A model generated the notes under the pieces. That model worked only from the letters and a program-made list of their open reading frames with translations. It was not told where the DNA came from and did no database searches. A DNA stretch of 64,000 bases from Adlercreutzia rubneri (GTDB taxonomy: Bacteria > Actinomycetota > Coriobacteriia > Coriobacteriales > Eggerthellaceae): assembly GCF_009755265.1 (NCBI RefSeq), contig NZ_WPOO01000007.1, positions 43,843 through 107,842 on the forward strand, given 5' to 3'. Shown piece after piece: positions 56,853 to 64,000 of this stretch (position 1 is the stretch's first letter; each line of letters begins with the position of its first letter). The translations under genes and the position numbers were made by a program.

Positions 56853-57868
56853 TGGCCGAGGCGCGCTATCGCGGCGAAGTGGTGAAGCTGGACCGGGGGT
56901 ACCCGCTCGTGCGTTTGGAAGACGGCGAGCTTCTGCGCTGCGAGCACGCGACGGCCCTGGTGAAGGGGGAGCGCCGACGGGCCGTTATCGGGGACGTCGT
57001 GGAAGTGGCGGTGCCCCCGGCGCACGATAAGGGCGTCATCGAGGCCATAGCGCCGCGCACCCGCGAGTTCGTGCGCAAGGATCCCACCGAGCGCGCCGTG
57101 CCCCAGGTGCTCGCCGCCAACTTCGAGCGGGTCATCGTGGCCCAGCCCGTGGGCGAGGTGAACCTGCGGCGCCTCGAGCGCGAGCTGGTACTGGCCTTCG
57201 AGACGGGGGCCGAGGTGACCGTCGTGCTCACCAAGGCCGATCTGGCCGACGACGCGGCCACCCGGGCCACCGTGGAGGCCGTGCAGGCTCTGGCTGCTCC
57301 CGCGGCCGATGTGCTCGTCGTGTCCGAGGACGACCCGGCATCGGTGGAGGCCGTGCGCGCGCTTCTGGCGCCGGGCACCACCACGGTGCTCATCGGGCGC
57401 TCGGGGGTGGGGAAGTCCAGCCTGGTGAACATGCTGGTGGGCGCCGAGGTCTTAAGCGTCGGCGCAGTTCGCGAGGGGGATGGCAAGGGCCGCCACACCA
57501 CGGTGAGCCGCGAGATTGTGGAGGTGCCCGGCGCCGGCCGCATCGTGGATATGCCGGGCGTGCGGGGCTTGGGACTGTGGGACGCCGAAGAGGGCATCGG
57601 CGCGGCTTTTCCCGATGTGGAGGCGCTGGCCGCGCAGTGCCGCTTCCGCGACTGCACCCACCACGAGGAGCCGGGCTGCGCCGTGCGCGCGGCTGTGGAA
57701 TCCAGTGAGCTGACACCGGAGCGCTACGCGTCCTACCAGGCCCTTCAACAGGAGATGGCCGCCATGCGCGATCGTCGCGAGGAGGCGCGCCGCATGAACA
57801 AGGAGAAAGTGAGCGATACCAAGCGCCGCCGCGCCGGTGCGCCCAAGGGCGGACGACGCCGGCGATAA
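56852..57868 (+). CDS. rsgA: Ribosome small-subunit-dependent GTPase A
   Basis: 338 aa circularly permuted GTPase that checks late 30S assembly. Order of motifs: OB-fold N-terminus (YRGEVVKLDRGYPLVRLEDG), G4-like VLTKADL, then G1 GRSGVGKSSLVNMLVG, G2 HTTVSREIVEV, G3 DMPGVRGLGLWD, and the zinc finger CRFRDCTHHEEPGC. The C-terminal tail is basic. Its ATG overlaps the stop of the upstream gene by one base. It is the last gene of the trkH cluster. Confidence 0.95.
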   Translation: MAEARYRGEVVKLDRGYPLVRLEDGELLRCEHATALVKGERRRAVIGDVVEVAVPPAHDKGVIEAIAPRTREFVRKDPTERAVPQVLAANFERVIVAQPVGEVNLRRLERELVLAFETGAEVTVVLTKADLADDAATRATVEAVQALAAPAADVLVVSEDDPASVEAVRALLAPGTTTVLIGRSGVGKSSLVNMLVGAEVLSVGAVREGDGKGRHTTVSREIVEVPGAGRIVDMPGVRGLGLWDAEEGIGAAFPDVEALAAQCRFRDCTHHEEPGCAVRAAVESSELTPERYASYQALQQEMAAMRDRREEARRMNKEKVSDTKRRRAGAPKGGRRRR

Positions 57869-57958
57869 CAGGGCGCGACTGCGACAATACCCCGTGTATG
57901 GGCGGGGTGGTCTTCGCCATGCCGGCTCGTTCCGTTCATGACATTTTGCCTACCGAGA

Positions 57959-57986
57959 TTGCCGCCGGATGCAGACGCGCTAAAAT
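57959..57986 (+). promoter_or_regulatory. Candidate promoter of the glycosyltransferase gene (TTGCCG-N16-TAAAAT)
   Basis: TTGCCG at 57959-57964 and TAAAAT at 57981-57986, 38 bases before the ATG. It uses the same -35 variant as the GH3 promoter at 40234. Confidence 0.55.
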
Positions 57987-58023
57987 GATGTGACACTCTT
58001 CGACTGAACTCGAAAGGACCTCC

Positions 58024-59442
58024 ATGAATCCCGTCGTCGTCATTCCCACGTTCATCTACCCTCGCCGCCACCGCGGAGGGGCTGATGTGGTGAGCACCTA
58101 CGACCACCCTACCGCCCCCAACCAAGAAGGGGAGCTCGGCCGCTGCCTGGAGTCGCTGGCGAAGGTGGAGGGCCTGGGACTCGTGGTCATCCTCGTGTCC
58201 GCCGACGTGTCTTTGGAAGTGCAGGCGGCCGAGAAGGTGCAGGCCATCGCCAACCGCCATCCGGACGTGACCACGCTCGTCATCGGCGCGGCGGAGCTGG
58301 CGCTTATCGAGCAGCGCATGGCCCAGCAGAATATCGAGCGCCTTTCCAAGGAAATCGGCTTGCAAGGTTACGGCGCCATCCGGAACTTGGGGTTGCTCGT
58401 GGCCAACGTGCTCGGCTTCGATGCCGTGGTGTTTTTGGATGACGACGAGGTGATCGACGATCCGAAATTCCTAGAGAAGGCCATGTACGGCCTCGGGAAG
58501 CTCACGCGCCAGGGCGTGCCCATCGTGGCGAAGACGGGGTACTATTTGAACGACCAAGACTCCTACCTCTCGAAATGGGAGGACAAGTGGTACAACCGCT
58601 TCTGGCAGCAGGGCCGCGCCTTCAACGAGTGGATCACCAAGGCCATGCGCGGCCCGCGCTTGTCGCGCTCGAACCATGTGTGCGGCGGCTGCTTGGCCGT
58701 CCACAAGGAGGCGTTCCGGCGCCTCGCCTTTGACCCGTGGATCACCCGCGGCGAGGATTTGGACTACATGCTCGACCTGCGCATGTACGGCTCGGATATC
58801 TGGTTCGACAACCAGTGGGTGCTGCGTCACCTGCCCCCGCGCACCGCAAGCGAGGGCACGCGTTTCCGCCAGGACATCTTCCGGTGGCTCTACGAGTACC
58901 GCAAGCTGGAATACTCCCGAGCGCTCATCGACCTTCAGCAGGTGAAGCCGGCCTCGCTCGAGCCCTACCCGGGGCCGTTTTTGGAGCCGGGTCTTCTGCG
59001 CCGCATTCGACTCACGGCATGGATGCGCAGCTTCGGACGCCCCGACAAGAAGGCCTACCGCCTGGCCGCCAAGGCCGCCACGGGCGCCGCTTCCGCCTAC
59101 GCCGAGGCCAACTGCGCGAAGTACTTCGAGTTCCAGTACGTCTGGCCCGAGGCCATGAATCGTTTGGAAAGCGATCAGCTGCTTTCCGAGGCGCTGGTGC
59201 GCTCGGCCATGCTGCGCGCCCAGGATGTGGCGGCCGCAGCCCCGGCCCCGGCTCCAGTCGCTGCTGCGCCCGCCACCGTCGCCTCGAGCGCCCCTGCAGG
59301 CGGCGCTACCCCCATGTGTCACCCTGGGCGCAGCGCCGCAGGCGCGGAGCCGAAGGATATCCCCGCCCCGCCCGTTCCGTTGCCCCATGCCGACATCGAT
59401 CCCGGCATGACCACCCAGATTCGTTTGGACATGGAGGACTAG
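58024..59442 (+). CDS. Family 2-like glycosyltransferase with repeat-derived tail insert
   Basis: 472 aa. A GT-A-type core is seen with the start VVVIPTFIYPRRHRGGADVV, the metal-binding acidic run FDAVVFLDDDEVIDDPKF and the later SNHVCGGCLAVHKEAFRRLA and DPWITRGEDLDYML blocks. It probably adds sugar to a wall or capsule glycan in the cytoplasm. Residues about 400-465 are Ala/Pro-rich, and from residue 432 they contain CHPGRSAAGAEPKD, encoded by a dispersed repeat (59317-59362). The downstream permease gene, 4 bases on, holds a second in-frame copy of that repeat. Confidence 0.85.
   Translation: MNPVVVIPTFIYPRRHRGGADVVSTYDHPTAPNQEGELGRCLESLAKVEGLGLVVILVSADVSLEVQAAEKVQAIANRHPDVTTLVIGAAELALIEQRMAQQNIERLSKEIGLQGYGAIRNLGLLVANVLGFDAVVFLDDDEVIDDPKFLEKAMYGLGKLTRQGVPIVAKTGYYLNDQDSYLSKWEDKWYNRFWQQGRAFNEWITKAMRGPRLSRSNHVCGGCLAVHKEAFRRLAFDPWITRGEDLDYMLDLRMYGSDIWFDNQWVLRHLPPRTASEGTRFRQDIFRWLYEYRKLEYSRALIDLQQVKPASLEPYPGPFLEPGLLRRIRLTAWMRSFGRPDKKAYRLAAKAATGAASAYAEANCAKYFEFQYVWPEAMNRLESDQLLSEALVRSAMLRAQDVAAAAPAPAPVAAAPATVASSAPAGGATPMCHPGRSAAGAEPKDIPAPPVPLPHADIDPGMTTQIRLDMED
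59317..59362 (+). repeat. Dispersed repeat captured in frame in the glycosyltransferase gene
   Basis: TGTCACCCTGGGCGCAGCG with a tail GGAGCCGAAGGATATCC. It is read as CHPGRSAAGAEPKD. It matches the copies at 59855-59900 and 7269-7304. Confidence 0.8.
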
Positions 59443-59446
59443 CGTC

Positions 59447-60337
59447 GTGGAAGCCATGATTCCGCTGTTTCTCGTGTCGCTCGTCGTCGGCCTGGTGGTC
59501 GGCGTTTTGGCGGGGCTGCTCGGCATCGGCGGCGGCATGCTGCTCGTGCCGGCGTTCAAGCTCGGCTACGCCATGGACTCCCTCATGTGCACCGCCACCT
59601 CGCTGTTCACCATCATCCCGACATCTATCTCAGGAGCGGTTTCCCATATTCGGAACAAGACCTGCCTGCCAAAGCTCGGCGTGGCAGCGGGCCTCGGGGG
59701 CGCCTGCATGTCGCCTTTGGGGGTGTGGCTTGCCGCCCTCTCGCCGGACTGGGCCGTCATGGGAGCCGCCGCGCTCATCATCGCCTACTCTTCCGTCACC
59801 ATGTTCCGCAAGGCGTTGAAGGCCCCGAAGGCTACCAAGCCCGTCGCCCCCTCATGTCATCCTGAGCGCAGCGCTGCAGGCGCGAAGTCGAAGGATCTCG
59901 CCGCTGTCGAGGATCGCGCCGCCGCCATCAAGCGGGCGCACTTGGAGGCCCCCGCTATCGGCTGGCGTGAGGCCGCCATCGGTGCGGCCATCGGCCTGTT
60001 CGCTGGGCTCGCTTCCGGGTATGTGGGCGTGGGCGGCGGCTTCATCATGGTGCCGCTCATGATGTCCGTCCTGCATGTTCCCATGAAGCTCACCTCGGGC
60101 ACGTCCCTTATCGCCGTCATGATCCTCGCCGTGCCCGGCACCATCACCCAGGCGGTTCTCGGCAACATCAACTGGGTTGCCGGTATCGCTGTGGCTTGCG
60201 GTTCCATCCCCGGCGCGGCCTTGGGCGCCAAGCTCATCCCGAAGGTGCCCGAGCGCCAGCTGCGCTTTCTGTTCGCCGGCTTCCTCGTGGTGGCCGCCGT
60301 TCTGCTCGTCGTCAACCAGCTGGGGGTTTGGGGCTAG
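59447..60337 (+). CDS. TauE/SafE-family permease with repeat-derived loop
   Basis: 296 aa, about 8 membrane helices of the sulfite-exporter TauE/SafE type. Its two homologous halves start with GLLGIGGGMLLVPAFKLGYA and SGYVGVGGGFIMVPLMMSVL. It exports or imports small sulfonates or organic acids; substrate unknown. The central cytoplasmic loop contains residues CHPERSAAGAKSKDLAA from residue 137, encoded by a dispersed repeat. The start is GTG 59447 using GGAGG inside the end of the upstream gene; ATG 59456 is an alternative. Confidence 0.9.
   Translation: MEAMIPLFLVSLVVGLVVGVLAGLLGIGGGMLLVPAFKLGYAMDSLMCTATSLFTIIPTSISGAVSHIRNKTCLPKLGVAAGLGGACMSPLGVWLAALSPDWAVMGAAALIIAYSSVTMFRKALKAPKATKPVAPSCHPERSAAGAKSKDLAAVEDRAAAIKRAHLEAPAIGWREAAIGAAIGLFAGLASGYVGVGGGFIMVPLMMSVLHVPMKLTSGTSLIAVMILAVPGTITQAVLGNINWVAGIAVACGSIPGAALGAKLIPKVPERQLRFLFAGFLVVAAVLLVVNQLGVWG
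59855..59900 (+). repeat. Dispersed repeat captured in frame in the TauE/SafE gene
   Basis: TGTCATCCTGAGCGCAGCGC with a tail GAAGTCGAAGGATCTCG. It is read as CHPERSAAGAKSKD in the loop between the two permease halves. It has the same orientation and reading frame as the copy 540 bases upstream. Confidence 0.82.
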
Positions 60338-60362
60338 GTCGTTTCCCTGGCGTTCCCAAGTT

Positions 60363-60371
60363 TGTTATACT
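60363..60371 (+). promoter_or_regulatory. Extended -10 promoter (TGTTATACT) of the LytS-like kinase gene
   Basis: TG-T-TATACT at 60363-60371 fits the extended -10 pattern, 35 bases before the ATG, with no strong -35. Confidence 0.5.
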
Positions 60372-60406
60372 GGCGTCAATTATGGCGGCGATCAGGGGGT
60401 ACGATT

Positions 60407-61864
60407 ATGACGAAGCGCGAATCGGGCACGGTTTCCACGCGGGGCATCGGCGTGCCCAAGTTCAACCAGGAAATGCTCGCGGCCACCATTGCCGCCCTGG
60501 CGGGCATCACGCTCGTGTGGACGTTCTCGCAGCCGGCGTTCCCCGTGCCCGTGCTCATAGCGGCCGGCGCCGTGTTCACCGTTTCCATCGTCATGGTCAT
60601 CCGGCTCATGATGGATCCCGATTCCGTGCGCGCCCTGCAGTCCGATGCCATGCTGCAGCTGGCCTCCTCCATGATCGACGCCATGGGCGACGGGCTCACC
60701 GAGGAGGCCTCCCAGGAGGTGTGCGAGCTTTTGCTGCCGAACACCTCGGCCATTGCCGTCGCCCTCACTAACTGCGAAAACGTTCTCGGCTATGCGGGCT
60801 ACCAGGAGGCTCACAACCCGGCGGGAATCGCCATACGCACGAGCGCCACCCATGAGTGCATTCGCCGGGGAAAGACGCTCGTGTTGCTTACCCCCGAGGA
60901 GATCGGCCTGCCAGTGCCCATCGATCAGAGCCGCATCAAGGCCGCCATCGTGGAGCCGCTGTTCGTCGGCGGCCGAGTGGAGGGAACGCTCAAGTTCTAC
61001 TACCGCGATCCGCGCAAAATCACCGAAACCCAGCGCTCCATCGCCCACGGCTTCGCCCAGTTGCTCGCCACCCAAATGGCCGCCGTGGAAATGGAGACCC
61101 AGCGCAAGCTGGCCACCTCCATGGAGCTGAAGATGCTGCAGACGCAGATCAACCCCCATTTTCTGTTCAACACCATCAACACCATTGCCTCGTTCATCCG
61201 CACCGACCCCATGAAGGCCCGCACGTTGCTGCGGGAGTTCGCCGTGTTCTACCGGCGCACCTTGGAGGATTCCACCGAGCGCATCTCGCTCGCCCGCGAG
61301 CTCGACCAGGTGCAGCGCTACTTCAACTTCGAGCTGGCCCGCTTCGGAGACGCGCGCCTCGCCTTCGAGGTGGACGCGAGCCCCGCGCTGCTGGACATGA
61401 TGGTGCCGCCGTTTTTGGTGCAACCGCTGGTGGAGAACGCCATCAAGCACGCGATGCCCACCGAGGGCAAGCTCACCATCACGGTGAAGACCGATGCCGA
61501 CGGCGACGACGTGGTCATCGTAGTGAGCGACGACGGCGTGGGCATGACCGAGGAGACCTGCGCGAACATCACCCAGGTGGAGTCGTCCACCGGCCTCGGC
61601 ATTGCCGTGAAGAACGTGCATGACCGCATGATCGGCTTCTTCGGCCCCGATGCGCAGATGGTGTACACGAGCGTGCTGGGGGAGGGCACCCAGGTAACCC
61701 TGCGCTGCCCCGGCTGCGCCAAGGCGCCGACGTCCTCGGCTGCATCGGCGTCGGCGGGGGCGCCCGCGGCGGCCGAGGGGGCGGCGCAAAGCGCGGAGAA
61801 GACGGCGCGCAACAACGCCACGGTGGCCGAGCTGGCCGAGCTTGTGGCCCAGGTGTCGGAATAA
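60407..61864 (+). CDS. LytS/YehU-type sensor histidine kinase with GAF domain
   Basis: 485 aa. Two membrane helices are near the N-terminus (about 18-60). A GAF-like domain follows (about 75-215, with PLFVGGRVEGTLKFYYRD), and then the His_kinase motif QINPHFLFNTINTIASFIR with phospho-His251. The HATPase domain has PPFLVQPLVENAIKHAM and SDDGVGM. The last 60 residues are Ala-rich. LytS-type kinases normally pair with a LytTR response regulator, but none is adjacent here; the next gene is an unrelated membrane protein. The start ATG 60407 follows a GGGGG tract; the longer frame to 60362 would overlap the -10. Confidence 0.92.
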   Translation: MTKRESGTVSTRGIGVPKFNQEMLAATIAALAGITLVWTFSQPAFPVPVLIAAGAVFTVSIVMVIRLMMDPDSVRALQSDAMLQLASSMIDAMGDGLTEEASQEVCELLLPNTSAIAVALTNCENVLGYAGYQEAHNPAGIAIRTSATHECIRRGKTLVLLTPEEIGLPVPIDQSRIKAAIVEPLFVGGRVEGTLKFYYRDPRKITETQRSIAHGFAQLLATQMAAVEMETQRKLATSMELKMLQTQINPHFLFNTINTIASFIRTDPMKARTLLREFAVFYRRTLEDSTERISLARELDQVQRYFNFELARFGDARLAFEVDASPALLDMMVPPFLVQPLVENAIKHAMPTEGKLTITVKTDADGDDVVIVVSDDGVGMTEETCANITQVESSTGLGIAVKNVHDRMIGFFGPDAQMVYTSVLGEGTQVTLRCPGCAKAPTSSAASASAGAPAAAEGAAQSAEKTARNNATVAELAELVAQVSE

Positions 61865-61900
61865 AGGCCGATCCCAGCAGGTAAATCGCCTATTTTCGTA

Positions 61901-61929
61901 TCGACAATAGGGGCGCAGTCGTATATCAT
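61901..61929 (+). promoter_or_regulatory. Candidate promoter (TCGACA-N17-TATCAT)
   Basis: TCGACA at 61901-61906 and TATCAT at 61924-61929, 17-base spacer, 42 bases before the GTG start of the next gene. Confidence 0.45.
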
Positions 61930-61971
61930 CCCATTCATTGGTTGTTATCTTTTATGGGGAAGGGCGCGCCC

Positions 61972-62781
61972 GTGTTTGAGTTTCTATCTTCGCCGTTTGG
62001 CCTGGTGGCTGTAGGCCTCGGTGTGTTGGCGGTGGCCGTGCTCGCCCTGTGTCTGTGGATCACGACCCTCGACCGCCGCATGCGCGGCATGGCCGATGGC
62101 TTGGAAACTGAGCGCCGCAAGGTGGCCGAGCTGCAAATGGTCATCGGGCGCCGCGCCAACGCGGCCCGCAGCTACGGTAACCGGGGGAGGGCGGCAGCGC
62201 CAGCGCCAGCTCCTGCTCCGGCGTCGGCCGTCGCTGCCGCTTCGGCTGGTGCGCCCATGCCGCCGCGAGGGGCGGCGGCTCCGATGCCAATGGGCACCCC
62301 CGCTGGCGCTTCCGTGCCTCCGCGAAACGTCGTTCCGGCCTCCGCGGCCGTTCCTTCGGGCGCAGCGCCTCGAGGCCGTGCGCCCCGGCCCGCTCCGGCC
62401 GGCAGCGGCTGGACGCCCAGCAGCATCCCGATGCCGGCGCAGTCGGAGGTGGATGCCTGGGTGCAGGGCGGCCCGGCCGTGCAGCAACCCATTGTGGTGC
62501 CCGATCGCAAGATGTCACGCAAGGCTCGCCGCGAGGCGGAGCGCGCCTTCGCGGCCCGCGCGGCTGCCGAACTGGAGGCTCGCCAGGCCCGTCGCGCCCA
62601 GGAGGCCGCCGCGGCCCAGCGCTCTTTCGGGTCGACCCCGGCCCGCGCGGTAGCAGCTTCTGCGCACCCCGCCGCAGCCGGCCGTCCTGCTGCGGGCGTT
62701 CCCGCCCAGGCCCAGGGCTTCGCGCCGGTGCAGCCGGCTTACGGTGCGCCTTCCGGCGCTCGCGCCCGCCACACGCGCTAG
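61972..62781 (+). CDS. Ala/Pro-rich single-helix membrane protein, unknown function
   Basis: 269 aa. One N-terminal membrane helix (LVAVGLGVLAVAVLALCLWI) is followed by a short charged helix (LETERRKVAELQMVIGRRAN) and then a long disordered Ala/Pro/Gly region. A basic helix (RKARREAERAFAARAAAELE) lies near residue 185. The GTG at 61972 has GGGGAAGGG 7 bases upstream; upstream in-frame TTG and ATG codons are poorer. Family not recognised; composition suggests a scaffold or envelope-spanning protein. Confidence 0.7.
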   Translation: MFEFLSSPFGLVAVGLGVLAVAVLALCLWITTLDRRMRGMADGLETERRKVAELQMVIGRRANAARSYGNRGRAAAPAPAPAPASAVAAASAGAPMPPRGAAAPMPMGTPAGASVPPRNVVPASAAVPSGAAPRGRAPRPAPAGSGWTPSSIPMPAQSEVDAWVQGGPAVQQPIVVPDRKMSRKARREAERAFAARAAAELEARQARRAQEAAAAQRSFGSTPARAVAASAHPAAAGRPAAGVPAQAQGFAPVQPAYGAPSGARARHTR

Positions 62782-62813
62782 CGGTCTTCCCGCTGCGCCA
62801 CTTTCCCAAACTC

Positions 62814-62853
62814 AAAAGGCCAGCGCCGAGGATGCTTTCGGCGCTGGCCTTTT
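62814..62853. terminator. Bidirectional rho-independent terminator
   Basis: A perfect 16-bp stem (62814-62829 with 62838-62853), 8-base loop, with A4 and T4 ends. It lies between the convergent genes at 61972 and 62880 and serves both. Confidence 0.92.
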
Positions 62854-62879
62854 CGTGATGCAACTGACGTGCTGGGCTT

Positions 62880-63716
62880 CTACCCCTTGTAGGCCTCCTG
62901 GAATCGAGCGACGTCGCGCTCGTAGATGACGAGCGTTGAATCGGGCTCTTCCAGATAGAACGGCACGCCGGCCAGCTTGGGATGGTTCACGAGGGCCGCT
63001 AGGGCGTCGAAGCCGATCTTGCCTTCGCCGATGCGCGCGTGGCGATCGACGTGGCTGCCGCGCTCATGGGTGGCGTCGTTCAGGTGCACGGCCTTCAGCT
63101 TGTTCAGGCCGATGGTACGGTCGAACTCTTCCAGCACGCCATCGAGGTCGCCTACGATGTCGTAGCCTTCGGCCCACACGCCGGCGCAATCGAAGCACAC
63201 GCCCACGTGCTCTGGGTGCTCCACCTTGGCAATGATCGCGGCCAGCTGCTCGAAGCTCGTACCCACTTGGGTGCCCTCGCCGGCCATGGTGTCCAGCAGC
63301 ACGCAAGTCTTCATGGATGGCGTGATGATCTTGTTCAGGGCGTCGGCCACGTCGGCCAGCCCCTCTTCCACGCTGATGTTCAGACGGCTGCCCGGGCGGA
63401 TGAGGTACAGCGAGCCGTCCACCTCAGCCAGGCGCGCCAGATCCTCTGAGTACACCATGAGGGCGAAGTCACGCTCGTTCATCTTGTCCGTGGCCGGGTC
63501 GGCATCGTAGGGGGCGTAGGCCAGCGCGTCGTGGATGCCATGCTCCTTCGCGAAGGCAAGATAGGCGGCGACGTCCTTCTCGTCGAGGGCCGCCTGCTCG
63601 CTGCCGCGCGGGCTGCGCGTGAAGTACTGGAACGTGTTTGCGTTGATGGACGCCGCCTCTTTGGCCATCTCCAGATAGCCGCGGCGCTTCGAGAGATGGC
63701 AGCCAATGGTCAGCAT
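62880..63716 (-). CDS. Endonuclease IV-like TIM-barrel protein lacking several metal ligands
   Basis: 278 aa, the length and fold pattern of endonuclease IV (Nfo), an AP endonuclease. The start is MLTIGCHLSKRRGYLEMAKE and the end keeps HLNDATHERGSHVDRHARIG and FYLEEPD. Four of the nine metal ligands of E. coli Nfo look replaced: the His of HAPY-type text is Tyr (LAYAPYDAD), HPGSHL is RPGSRL, the Glu of ENTAG is Asp (LLDTMAGEG), and the DTCH His is Gly (CFDCAGVWAEG). It may bind fewer metals or have another activity. AAAGGA precedes the ATG at 63716. Confidence 0.85.
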   Translation of the reverse strand: MLTIGCHLSKRRGYLEMAKEAASINANTFQYFTRSPRGSEQAALDEKDVAAYLAFAKEHGIHDALAYAPYDADPATDKMNERDFALMVYSEDLARLAEVDGSLYLIRPGSRLNISVEEGLADVADALNKIITPSMKTCVLLDTMAGEGTQVGTSFEQLAAIIAKVEHPEHVGVCFDCAGVWAEGYDIVGDLDGVLEEFDRTIGLNKLKAVHLNDATHERGSHVDRHARIGEGKIGFDALAALVNHPKLAGVPFYLEEPDSTLVIYERDVARFQEAYKG

Positions 63717-63904
63717 GATGGGTCCTTTCGACAAAGATTTCTAAAAACTTGGTCAAAAAATCGAGTTATGAGTCTTGTCCTGGCCAAAAATCATAGTTCA
63801 GATGCCCTTGAGTCGGTGCAGTGCGGGCATTTGTTCAAGATTCCGTTGAATTAAGAGCGATTTGGAGCGCTTCAGGGGGTGCGGACAGTTACTTGGACAG
63901 CGGC
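63717..63904. other. AT-richer spacer with degenerate repeat and probable insertion-sequence end
   Basis: Two tandem units of about 32 bases start TTGGTCAAAAAATCGAG (63749) and CTGGCCAAAAATCATAG (63780). Near 63880-63900 GTGCGGACAGTTACTTGGAC looks like the terminal repeat of an insertion sequence whose transposase ends at 63905. No gene. Confidence 0.4.
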
Positions 63905-64000
63905 CTACGCCGCCAGCCCCAACCGCCTCCTGCGGTTGTCTATCGTATCGTAGACGGTCCTGCCGCCCTCCCGGAAGGCCTTTAGACGGACGGTCGAGTA
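63905..64000 (-). CDS. Probable transposase, C-terminal end only (rest outside window)
   Basis: 31 residues and a TAG stop on the minus strand, ending in RTVYDTIDNRRRRLGLAA. The D-x-x-x-x-R-R-R-R-L-G-L pattern resembles the C-terminus of DDE-type (IS3-like) transposases. The ORF stops about 20 bases before a GGACAG-rich sequence that could be the element end. Too short to place in a family. Confidence 0.35.
   Translation of the reverse strand, partial: YSTVRLKAFREGGRTVYDTIDNRRRRLGLAA

Overview
The window is a chromosomal segment of a high-GC Gram-positive bacterium, most likely of the Coriobacteriia, family Eggerthellaceae (Eggerthella, Adlercreutzia or Gordonibacter-like). The basis is inference: a high-GC background, Tat-exported molybdenum and flavin reductases, two large regulators that join a multi-helix membrane domain to a LuxR/NarL DNA-binding domain, menaquinone genes, and an NRAMP-related transporter of the kind known from Eggerthella. 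No rRNA, CRISPR array or prophage was seen. There are three tRNAs, Arg(ACG), Ser(UGA) and Ser(GCU), all on the minus strand.

Layout. 1-0.85 kb: end of exonuclease III, then rlmH. 1-6 kb: a DMSO-reductase-type catalytic subunit and its four-cluster ferredoxin subunit without a membrane anchor, then a Crp/Fnr regulator and an MFS transporter. 6-8.8 kb: mscL with a zinc-ribbon tail, folE, an ACT-domain protein, and an HxlR regulator divergent from a flavin reductase. 8.8-13.3 kb: a membrane LuxR regulator divergent from a triheme-cytochrome/sulfite-oxidase-type lipoprotein, followed by two ORFs that look like the two halves of a second sulfite-oxidase-type protein. 13.4-18.1 kb: menF, menD, menH. 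18.4-22.3 kb: a small alanine-rich repeat protein, a sodium:solute symporter and an NhaC-type antiporter. 22.4-25.8 kb: a second LuxR regulator divergent from a Tat-exported FAD reductase; this part is AT-richer. 26-30.6 kb: an Rrf2 regulator, a membrane-anchored Mrr-like nuclease, and an NRAMP-related transporter next to a PRC/MgtE_N/CBS protein. 31-38.4 kb: citrate synthase, tadA, a DUF4143 ATPase, ispE and purB. 38.5-45.8 kb: a TlpA/CcdA pair, a GH3 lipoprotein, a Tat-exported protein and a two-component system. 46.4-52 kb: purC and purL. 53-57.9 kb: murB, trkH with a tiny membrane protein before it, and rsgA. 58-64 kb: a glycosyltransferase, a TauE/SafE permease, a LytS-type kinase, an endonuclease-IV-like protein and the end of a probable transposase.

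How the genes fit together. Menaquinone synthesis, exported Mo and FAD oxidoreductases with dedicated membrane regulators, and CcdA/TlpA thiol chemistry suggest anaerobic respiration on outside electron acceptors, with several single-substrate reductase modules. Purine (purB, purC, purL), pteridine (folE) and isoprenoid (ispE) genes are housekeeping.

The most unusual signal is between the genes. Many intergenic gaps hold long imperfect palindromes, terminal-inverted-repeat elements or degenerate tandem repeats (about 18.1, 32.6, 41.7, 45.9, 48.1, 52-53 and 54.0 kb). A widely dispersed repeat has also been captured in frame inside two neighbouring coding genes at 59.3 and 59.9 kb.
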